Below are positions 25,101 to 33,960 of a DNA stretch of 64,000 nucleotides, one piece after another. The translations under genes were made by a program, and so were the position numbers. This DNA is from Cornus controversa (Eukaryota > Streptophyta > Magnoliopsida > Cornales > Cornaceae). The stretch spans positions 16,295,353 through 16,359,352 of the forward strand of contig CM048848.1 in the NCBI GenBank assembly GCA_026545225.1, read 5' to 3'. Every line of letters begins with the position of its first letter. The first letter of the stretch is position 1. The notes below the pieces were generated by a model that was given only the letters and a program-made list of their open reading frames with translations, was not told where the DNA came from and did not search any database.

Positions 25101-26343
25101 TTATATGGTATAATTAAATAATGTAAATGATACTTGTTCATGAATGTATATCACAATATCTGTCGATGTAAAATAAAATATTTGTTAAATAAATAATAAT
25201 TTATGCCGCATAGTTGAATATTTACTACATAGTTTATTATTTAAGTTACATAGTTTATAATTCATAATAGATTATTATTTAAGTTACATAGTTTATAATA
25301 TGTAATAGATTGTTATTTAATTACATAGTATGTTAATTATTTAATTACTATTTATGATACTTACTATATGTTTATTAAAATTTACATTAATCATTATTTT
25401 AAGTTTATGTTATATTGTATAATTAAATAATGTAAAAGATACTTATTACGGAATTTATAACATATTATCTATCAATGTAAATATATATATTAGTTACAAT
25501 GTTTGTTAAAAAAATTATTATATATGCTACTTAGAGTATTTGAATTTGTTTACACAATGATTATTTATGAATGTAACAACAAATTTAATTATAAATTACA
25601 TATTCGTTAAATAAATGATTATTTATTCTACATATTAGAAAATTAATTGCAGAGTTGGGATAATAAATTATTATTTGTGTTATATAGGTCATAATTCATA
25701 ATAAATTATTATTTATGCAACATAGTTTATTAATAATTTCATAGTCTGTTAAATAAATTGTTATTTATTCTAGATAGTTTATTATTATTTTTATAGTTCG
25801 TTAAATAAATTATTATTTATTTTACATGGTTTATTAGTAATTATATATTTGTTGACTAAATTATTATTTGAGCTAAATCATTTTTTATTAAATACATAGT
25901 TTGTTAAATAAATTGTTATTTATGTGACAAATTTTACTATTAATTATATATTTGTCAAATAAATTAGTATTTATACAACATATTTTGTTAACAATTATAT
26001 TTTTGTTAAATAAATTACTATTTATGGTTCATACAGTGCTTTTATTAAATTTTAATATTTATCAGTATAAAAAAATGTTATTTAAATAAATGATTATTTA
26101 TGCCGCATAATTTAATATTTATTACATAGTTTATTAAATAAATTATTATTTAGGTTACATAATTTATAATTGGTAACCGACTATTATTTAAGTCACAAAG
26201 TATGTGAAATAAATTATATATTTTTTTGAATAAATAGTAATTTATGCTACCTAGTTTATTATTAGTATCATAATTTGTTAATAAATTACTATTTATGCAA
26301 CATAGTTTTTATTAATTGCATTGTTTATTAAATATATTATTAT
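13191..26343 (+). repeat. Satellite family B, ~52-bp AT-rich monomers in higher-order arrays (part 1)
   Basis: Tandem, diverged copies of a ~52-bp unit with the core GTTAAATAAATTATTATTTA followed by TGCTACATAGTTTATTATTA. The clearest run of plain monomers is at 13490-13800. Groups of monomers alternate with a recurring non-monomer segment containing TTAGTTACAATGTTTGTTAA and CATAGAGTATTTGAAATTTG. That segment appears near 13246, 14341, 15240, 16130, 16700, 17745, 19310, 20815, 21865, 22890, 24235 and 25490, so spacing varies between about 0.6 and 1.6 kb. Some of the spacing steps repeat (about 0.9 kb at 14.2-16.0 kb; about 2.3 kb from 24.4 kb onward). The family lacks the G-rich blocks of family A but shares its AT core, so both derive from one ancestral monomer. 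Open frames of about 60 codons inside it are by-products. Confidence 0.85.
14168..15955 (+). repeat. Two close tandem copies of an ~895-bp higher-order unit
   Basis: The segment beginning TTATCAATTATATTTTTGTT, followed by an unusual AAAAAATTTACTATTTATGA and a TATATGTCAATTAAAATTTG stretch, occurs at 14168, 15063 and 15956. This gives steps of 895 and 893 bp. The copies 14168-15062 and 15063-15955 are very similar throughout by eye. A more diverged related unit precedes them and carries extra 52-bp monomers. Confidence 0.75.
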
Positions 26344-26348
26344 TTATC
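26344..26348. repeat. 5-bp target-site duplication, left (large solo LTR)
   Basis: TTATC just before the TGTCACGCC terminus; repeated at 29687-29691. Confidence 0.85.
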
Positions 26349-26549
26349 TGTCACGCCCCAAAACCCGGACTGCCGGGACTTCCCCGGATCGACCCGAATC
26401 TCGAGGTGTGAACCCGTGAGATCACCCTCACGCTATAACCATCACCTGATCATACAATCTCTATTCCCAATTATTTTCACGAAAATTGGGCATGACCCAT
26501 TCTAATAGACCAGATCCTGATATGTCATTCATGCTTTAAATTCAAATAG

Positions 26550-26630
26550 ACACTTATGGGCACGTGTCCCCCCAACATTTATATCTAACAATCAAAATGG
26601 ACACTTCTGGGCACGTGTCCCCCCAGCATT
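26550..26630. promoter_or_regulatory. Duplicated G-box segment in the solo LTR
   Basis: Two copies of a ~30-bp segment 50 bp apart, each with GGGCACGTGTCCCCCCA. CACGTG followed by TC is the plant G-box/ABRE-type core bound by bZIP and bHLH factors (family knowledge). Its presence twice in the upstream part of an LTR suggests an enhancer in U3, but no activity can be shown from sequence. Confidence 0.5.
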
Positions 26631-28542
26631 ACTACAACATACATAATCATGACATCTAGACTAGTCATCGAGTAAACACAGGTATCATCATCCAAAATCA
26701 TTCTAATCTGCAAAGCAACATTAAAGTCACAATGTCCATATACAATATCTCAAAATGGAAGTCTCTTTATACATGTCTAAGCGCATCATGTCCACATCTC
26801 GGACGTGCATAACATAAAAGATTAAAAATAAGAAATCCTTCTAACTCTAAGTCCAACTGATGATTGCACACTATCAACCATCTTCTTGTCATGCCCTGAA
26901 AGTGTTAGTGTAGGGGGATGAGCAATTTTCAACGGGCTCAAGGTAATACGTTGTGCAATCCGTCCAGATTTATATCTCATATCAATGCATAAACACAAAT
27001 CAACACGCACCGCTTACTACGTGTCATGCTTCCTAGTATTCTAGTCCAAAGATCGAAACTTTCACTTCACAAGGCATATACATCAAGATCCTTGACTACC
27101 ACAAAATTTTCAATCTAAATATGCAATAATGCACCGTCTCATTATATCTATGACATTTGACTAAATGGGATATAAATACAAGTTTAACTAAATCATCATA
27201 AAACTCACATTTCTACTCATTTCTTTCAAATCATGGCATATGCATCAAATGTAAATGGACAACCACATAATTTTACAACATACTTCATTTCACAATCCAT
27301 CATATCTATAACATATGATACATACGAATTTATCAACAAATTCACTTATTTCACATAAGTTACGTCACATCACATAGTTCAACACAAAAATTACATTATA
27401 CTCGGAATTGAACTCACACGCACACCACACACATGATATGTACCGTAGTCCCACATCTTAAAACCCTTTGGCTATTTCGGGCTACTAACCCGTCCGGTCA
27501 CCACCCACTTGCGCAAGGTAGAGGACTTTCAACCCCAAAGAGGATGTATTCCTCTTCTATTTTCTATGAGTCATTCCCGAGTATTCATTACAAACACAAA
27601 ATACTTCACATTCTTGCACATACATTCACACTGTGGATGCATTGCACTCAATACATGCCCTATATCCATTCTAGCATGTTATTCAACCATTTACAATGCC
27701 ACAAGCATACTTTCAATTCCCAAACTCAAGCTTTTCAATAAATTCACCAAAGATTCCATAAATGCCATAAATATCAATTTGCACAATTAAGCATTTCATA
27801 CATTCAATGACATCTATCAACCATTTCCAATTTAAAAGACACTCTTATCAATTAAATCCACAATAAATTCACAAAATTTCATATCATCATATATAACACA
27901 ATTACATCAAATTTTAAATCAAAGATTATACCCCAAATTTCATTTAATCATAAATAACGTAAAAACATATACTTTATGTCATTAACATGAAATTAAACTT
28001 GGAATGAAAAACACAACGCACACCCCCTACTTCAATTTGGAGTGAGAACTCCAAAAATCTCCAATTTCTAAGAAGGCTGAAAAGATCATCCATTGCTATA
28101 CTGGAATTGTTTTACACGTCCTTGCGTATCCAAAGTCCATAGGAAGCTGAACTTAAATATGAGTTTCAAGCCCCAATCCAAACACCATTCATAATGAGTC
28201 CAATTCACAAACCATGTTCAGCCCCAATTTAATTTAATCGGAAACCAAACCCAAATCCTTAGGCCCAATTCTTTCATCACCACAAACCAAATTCAAGACC
28301 CCAATTTAATTGTGCAAGCCCATTACCGTCTAAGCCCCAAGCAAAATTAGGCCAATTTATTTAAGCCCAAAATTAAATTCAAGCCAACCCAATTTTTTTG
28401 AATTTAATTGGCCCATTCTAATTAATCCAATATTAACAGGCCCAATCCCAAACCAAACCATCATACAAGACCCACTGTCCAGACCCATGTAACTAGCCCA
28501 TGAAACTATCCAAATCGATCAGCCCAGATCCAATTTAGCAGC

Positions 28543-28544
<2 letters not shown>

Positions 28545-28601
<57 letters not shown>
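28545..28601. repeat. (AT)n(AC)n compound microsatellite
   Basis: About 41 bp of alternating AT followed by about 16 bp of AC, inside the large solo LTR. It lies just before the GC-rich downstream part. Confidence 0.9.
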
Positions 28602-29686
28602 AAACCATCTTCTGTTTGCTCCAGCCTTAGCTCCACCAAGACTCAACCATCCGAAGCCACAACCATGACACCGCCGCTGCCTAAAACTGCCAACCACCAT
28701 GTACGGCCAACCACCACCTCTCCATGATTGGACCACCATGCAAGCACCTCACCACAGCCGAGAATCCAAGGCCATCAAGACCCAGCCAGCTCCATCAACC
28801 CGAGCAGCCTAAACACTCTTATTGAACACCATATTCAACACCACAACCCACCACCAGCTAGCCGTGAAACCAGCCCATACAACCAGCCGTGAGAGACCCA
28901 TTAAACCACCATTTGTAACCCAAACTACCCCTCACGACCAGCCATCACCTCCGACCACCCCTTCACCAAACGACACCACAAGCTGGCCCTCCTTCGGCAT
29001 CCGAGGAGGCCACCCAACAGCCATGGAAACAACACACAGAACCGGTACCTCCTCCCTCGCCAGAACCGTCATCCGGAATGCAAGTAATCCCACAGTGGAC
29101 AGCCACCTCCAGCACCGTCTGTAACACCTTCAAGATCGGCCACCACTTCAACCGTGAAGACCCAGCTCCTCCCATGGCAGCCCAAGCTACTGCCGAGCAC
29201 CACCAGCCACAGTTCCTCTTCTCCTCTTTATTTGTATACCACACATTTCCCCCAAGTCACTCTTGTCCACATACATATATGTATATTATATATATATACA
29301 CCTAACCCACATGTTATTATTATATATATGTATATAACACATATACATAATAATACATGTTTCTAATACACATACATATACATCCTATAATACATATGCA
29401 TATTATACCTCATACATACACATGTATGTATATAACTACACATGCCCATCCACATATATTTATAATTAAATATAAATATATTGATCTAATATATATATAT
29501 ATCTCCATATATATATATATACATATAAATCCTCCACACATACCATAATTCCACGTATGAAACTCTCTCTCCTTCTTTATATATATATATATATATCCAC
29601 TATTTTCCAAAATTAATTAATTTGAAAAAAGAAACCCGGTCCAAAATTAGTTCGGAACCGGCCAAAAAAATAAACCGGTCCTTACA

Positions 29687-29691
29687 TTATC
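29687..29691. repeat. 5-bp target-site duplication, right (large solo LTR)
   Basis: TTATC, identical to 26344-26348, directly after the CA terminus at 29686. Confidence 0.85.
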
Positions 29692-31841
29692 CCACATAGT
29701 TTATTATCAATTGTATTTTTGTTAAATAAATTACTATTTATGACACTTACTATATGTTTATTAAAATTTGCATTAGTCATTATTTTAAGTTTATGTTATA
29801 TTGTATAATTAAATAATGTAAAAGATACTTATTAAGGAATTTATATCATATTTTTTATCAGTGTAAAAAAATATATTAGTTACAGTGTTTGTTAAAAAAA
29901 TTATTATATATGCTACATAGAGTATTTAAAATATGTTTACACAATGATTATTTATGAATGTAACAACAAATTTAATTTTAAATTACATATTCGTTAAATA
30001 AATGATTATTTATGCTATATACTGAAGATAGGGGGTTTAGAATTCCACTCCTACCTTGCTGTTGATTGAAAGGGGTTGTGCTAAAGGTTGTGCTAGGTTG
30101 GGGAGTAGTAAACTGGCCCACATGGCCGAATGTTCAGCTAACTATCACATTAGTGGAAACACCCGAATGGGGAAGCAGCCAACAAGGGGCTTGAGTACAG
30201 TTTGAAAAAGGGAGGAATTGACCGGCTGATCGAGATTCACAATTGTCATAAAAGAAGGTAAAGTAGTCTCCAAATGGGTGAGACTTGGGGATGGCCGATT
30301 CATAACTAACTGAAATGGGTGGGTCATCGGCAGATGGCCTCACCACAGGGCCTTACTCAGAAAAGTACAATTGAAGCCAAATCCAAAATGGGCCGCCAGT
30401 GCGAGAGAAGTTAGTGGTTATTTGTGTTACATAGGTCATAATTCATAATAAATTATTATTTATACTAGATTGTTTATTTTTAATTTCATAGTTTGTTAAA
30501 TAAATTATTATTTATGCTACATAGTTTATTATTAATTTCATAGTTTGTTAAATAAATTATTATTTATGTTAAACTATTTATTTTTAATTATGTATTTGTC
30601 AAATAAATTAATATTTACACAACATATTTTGTTATCAATTATATATTTGTTAAATAAATTACTATTTATGGTACATACTTTTTTTTTCTTAAAATTTTAA
30701 TGAATTATCAAAATAAAAAAAATGTTTGTTAAATAAATAATTATTTATGCCGCATAGTTGAATCTTTATTACATAGTCTAATAAATAATTTATTATTTAA
30801 GTTACATAGTTTATAATTCGTAATTAATTATTATTTAACTTACCCAATATGTCAAATAAATTATAATTTTTTTTTGAATAAATAGTTATTTATGCTACCT
30901 AGTTTAATATTAGTATCACAATTTGTTAAATAAATAACTATTTATGCAACATAGTTTTTTATTAATTGGATTGTTTGGTAAATAGATTATTATTTATGCT
31001 ATATTGTTTATTATCAATTATATGTTTGTTAAATAAATTAGTATTTATGGTTCATACTTTATTTTTATTAAAGCTTTCATTAATTATTATTGTAACTTTA
31101 TTTTATATGGTATAATTAAATAATGTAAATGATACTTGTTCATGAATGTATATCACAATATCTATCGACGTAAAATAAAATATTTGTTAAATAAATAATA
31201 ATTTATGCCGCATAGTTGAATATTTATTACATAGTTTATTATTTAAGTTACATAGTTTATAATTCGTAATAGATTATTATTTAAGTTACATAGTTTATAA
31301 TATGTAATAGATTATTATTTAATTACATAGTATGTTAATTATTTAATTACTATTTATGATACTTACTATATGTTTATTAAAATTTGCATTAATCATTATC
31401 TTAAGTTTATGTTATATTGTGTAATTAAATAATGTAAACGATACTTGTTACGGAATTTATAACATATTATCTATCAATGTAAATATATATATTAGTTACA
31501 ATGTTTGTTAAAAAAATTATTATATATGCTACTTAGAGTATTTGAATTTGTTTACACAATGATTATTTATGAATGTAACAACAAATTTAATTATAAATTA
31601 CATATTCGTTAAATAAATGATTATTTATGCTACATATTAGAAAATTAATTGCAGAGTTGGGATAATAAGTTATTATTTGTGTTACATAGGTCATAATTCA
31701 TAATAAATTATTATTTATGCAACATAGTTTATTAATAATTTCATAGTTTGTTAAATAAATTGTTATTTATTCTAGATAGTTTATTATTATTTTTATAGTT
31801 CGTTAAATAAATTATTATTTATTTTACATGGTTTATTAGTA
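29692..31841 (+). repeat. Satellite family B (part 2)
   Basis: The array resumes in the same orientation and register after the solo LTR (CCCACATAGTTTATTATCAA). It carries the TTAGTTACAGTGTTTGTTAA and CATAGAGTATTT segment near 29.87 kb and again near 31.49 kb, and is interrupted at 30022-30417 by unrelated DNA. It ends at the first Mutator-like element. Confidence 0.85.
30022..30417. other. ~396-bp block of unrelated, GC-richer DNA replacing satellite
   Basis: The satellite is broken at about 30021 and resumes at about 30418. Paralogous units at 24.37 and 33.25 kb are continuous across this point and contain roughly 60 bp (the region with AAAATTAATTGCAGAGTTGG) that is missing here. The block is therefore a replacement with a short deletion, not a clean insertion. 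I see no inverted termini and no target duplication. Its base composition is balanced, and the minus strand is open over 30134-30346 for 70 codons in a non-low-complexity translation (including SVSYESAIPKSHPFGDYFTF). That could be a captured exon fragment, but I do not recognise the protein and the start is arbitrary. Filler DNA copied during break repair is the simplest explanation. Confidence 0.7.
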
Positions 31842-31850
31842 ATTATATAT
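31842..31850. repeat. 9-bp target-site duplication, left (element copy 1)
   Basis: ATTATATAT, repeated exactly at 32420-32428. Confidence 0.9.
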
Positions 31851-32419
31851 GGGTTAAATTCATAAAACCCCCCTCTAATATCAAAAATTCTTATAAAACC
31901 CCCTAAATTTTCAAAAACCTCTATCTACTATCAATTTCTCTCATATAAGGACAAAATTAAACGGCTCCGTCAATTTGATAACGAAATTACCAAAATATCC
32001 TTCCTTTATTTAATACAATAACTTCATAAAAAAAGGTTATTTGTAAATGACGGATGTATCCTTCACGAAGGGGCAATTTGAGAAAATTAAAAAGTAGAAG
32101 AGGGTTTCTTGATTGGGTTAAAATCATAAAACCCCCATTTACTGTAAAAAAATTCTCATAAAACCCCCCTCTACTATAAAAAATTCTCATAAAACCCCCC
32201 TTACTATGAGGGTATTTTAGTCCTTTTAATTTCAACAAATGTGTCAAGGGTAATTTAGTCATTTACACACCATTTAACAGATCACGTGAGATGCACGTGA
32301 TCCTTCTCCGTTAATTTCAACGGAAAACTAACGGGAGGGGGCAAATTGATTGGTTTTTTAGTATAGGGGGGTTTTATGAGAATTTTTGGTAAAAGAAGGG
32401 GGTTTTATGAATTTAACCC
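31851..32419 (+). mobile_element. Mutator-like non-autonomous DNA transposon, 569 bp, copy 1
   Basis: The ends are inverted copies beginning GGGTTAAATTCATAAAACCC and the element is flanked by an exact 9-bp duplication, the length typical of the Mutator superfamily. The intact target is present in the paralogous satellite unit near 25.84 kb. There is no transposase. A minus-strand open frame of 91 codons (31987-32262) exists but has no recognisable domain and overlaps repeat motifs, so I do not call it a gene. A third copy of the terminal sequence lies inside (32115-32136), followed by two TTCTCATAAAACCCCCC repeats. A hairpin with two CACGTG motifs lies at 32280-32302. This copy appears identical, in reverse complement, to 33383-33951, so at least one of the two moved very recently. 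Confidence 0.9.
32280..32302. repeat. 9-bp-stem hairpin carrying two CACGTG motifs (copy 1)
   Basis: GATCACGTG and its reverse complement CACGTGATC are separated by five bases (AGATG). The equivalent hairpin in the other element copy is at 33500-33522. Confidence 0.85.
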
Positions 32420-32428
32420 ATTATATAT
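32420..32428. repeat. 9-bp target-site duplication, right (element copy 1)
   Basis: ATTATATAT, identical to 31842-31850. Confidence 0.9.
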
Positions 32429-33373
32429 TTGTTGACTAAATTATTATTTGAGCTAAATCATTTTTTATTAAATACATAGTTTGTTAAATAAATTGTTATT
32501 TATGTGACAAATTTTACTATTAATTATATATTTGTCAAATAAATTAGTATTTATACAACATATTTTGTTATCAATTATATTTTTGTTAAATAAATTACTA
32601 TTTATGGTTCATACAGTGCTTTTATTAAATTTTAATATTTATCAGTAGAAAAAATGTTATTTAAATAAATGATTATTTATGCCGCATAATTTAATATTTA
32701 TTACATAGTTTATTAAATAAATTATTATTTAAGTTACATAATTTATAATTGGTAATCGACTATTATTTAAGTCACAAAGTATGTGAAATAAATTATATAT
32801 ATTTTTGAATAAATAGTAATTTATGCTACCTAGTTTATTATTAGTATCATAATTTGTTAATAAATTACTATTTATGCAACATAGTTTTTATTAATTGCAT
32901 TGTTTATTAAATAAATTATTATATATCCCACATAGTTTATTATCAATTTATTTTTGTTAAATAAATTACTATTTATGACACTTACTATATGTTTATTAAA
33001 ATTTGCATTAGTCATTATTTTATGTTTATGTTATATTGTATAATTAAATAATGTAAAAGATACTTATTAAGGAATTTATATCATATTTTTTATCAGTGTA
33101 AAAAAAAAAATTAGTTACAATGTTTGTTAAAAAAATTATTATATATGCTACATAGAGTATTTGAAATATGTTTACACAATGATTATTTATGAATGTAACA
33201 ACAAATTTAATTTTAAATTACATCTTCGTTAAATAAATGATTATTTATGCAATATATTAGAAAATTAATTGCAGAGTTAGGATAATAAATTATTATTTGT
33301 GTTACATAGGTCATAATTCATAATAAATTATTATTTATACTACATTGTTTATTTTTAATTTCATAGTTTGTTA
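32429..33373 (+). repeat. Satellite family B between the two Mutator-like elements
   Basis: About 0.95 kb of array in forward orientation. It includes the unoccupied counterpart of the large solo-LTR insertion site near 32.93 kb and the TTAGTTACAATGTTTGTTAA segment near 33.11 kb. Confidence 0.85.
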
Positions 33374-33382
33374 AATAAATTA
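33374..33382. repeat. 9-bp target-site duplication, left (element copy 2)
   Basis: AATAAATTA, repeated exactly at 33952-33960. It differs from the duplication of copy 1, so the two copies inserted independently. Confidence 0.9.
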
Positions 33383-33951
33383 GGGTTAAATTCATAAAAC
33401 CCCCTTCTTTTACCAAAAATTCTCATAAAACCCCCCTATACTAAAAAACCAATCAATTTGCCCCCTCCCGTTAGTTTTCCGTTGAAATTAACGGAGAAGG
33501 ATCACGTGCATCTCACGTGATCTGTTAAATGGTGTGTAAATGACTAAATTACCCTTGACACATTTGTTGAAATTAAAAGGACTAAAATACCCTCATAGTA
33601 AGGGGGGTTTTATGAGAATTTTTTATAGTAGAGGGGGGTTTTATGAGAATTTTTTTACAGTAAATGGGGGTTTTATGATTTTAACCCAATCAAGAAACCC
33701 TCTTCTACTTTTTAATTTTCTCAAATTGCCCCTTCGTGAAGGATACATCCGTCATTTACAAATAACCTTTTTTTATGAAGTTATTGTATTAAATAAAGGA
33801 AGGATATTTTGGTAATTTCGTTATCAAATTGACGGAGCCGTTTAATTTTGTCCTTATATGAGAGAAATTGATAGTAGATAGAGGTTTTTGAAAATTTAGG
33901 GGGTTTTATAAGAATTTTTGATATTAGAGGGGGGTTTTATGAATTTAACCC
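33383..33951 (-). mobile_element. Mutator-like non-autonomous DNA transposon, 569 bp, copy 2 (inverted)
   Basis: Same length as, and by eye an exact reverse complement of, the element at 31851-32419; position-by-position mirroring holds (for example, the hairpin at 32280-32302 falls at 33500-33522). It has its own 9-bp duplication, AATAAATTA. The same 91-codon open frame appears on the plus strand (33540-33815). The uninterrupted target (GTTTGTTAAATAAATTATTA) is the ordinary satellite core, seen near 24.49 and 30.49 kb. Two head-to-head copies separated by 963 bp could produce a long hairpin RNA if read through, which is a known route to MITE-derived small RNAs; that is inference here. Confidence 0.9.
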
Positions 33952-33960
33952 AATAAATTA
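33952..33960. repeat. 9-bp target-site duplication, right (element copy 2)
   Basis: AATAAATTA, identical to 33374-33382. Confidence 0.9.

Larger units (their letters stand above)
26349..29686 (+). mobile_element. Large solo LTR of a probable Ty3/gypsy retrotransposon, 3338 bp
   Basis: It begins TGTCACGCCCCAAAACCCGG and ends CCGGTCCTTACA (TG...CA), with an exact TTATC duplication on both sides. The paralogous satellite unit at about 32.93 kb carries the same junction sequence (CCCACATAGTTTATTATCAA) without the insertion. No internal domain, primer-binding site or second LTR is present, so it is a lone LTR. From 5' to 3' it shows a duplicated G-box segment (26550-26630), a block shared with the antisense fragment at 10.9-12.6 kb (about 26.9-27.8 kb), an (AT)n(AC)n tract (28545-28601), a GC-rich CCA-rich stretch (28.6-29.25 kb) and a second AT-repeat tract (29.26-29.6 kb). 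The length suits large-LTR gypsy lineages, but lineage assignment without pol is inference. Open frames of 60-100 codons in it overlap on both strands and are not genes. Confidence 0.85.

Noticed and set aside
28506-29305. Overlapping open frames of 70-100 codons on both strands in a GC-rich stretch
   Set aside because: They lie inside the solo LTR, one runs through the (AT)n(AC)n tract (translated as alternating Y and I), and translations are low-complexity P/T/H-rich or G/W-rich. Non-coding LTR sequence explains them.
31987-32262. 91-codon open frame in the Mutator-like element (also 33540-33815)
   Set aside because: Its identity in both copies only reflects the identity of the copies. It runs through the repeated CATAAAACCCCC motifs and has no transposase or other domain.
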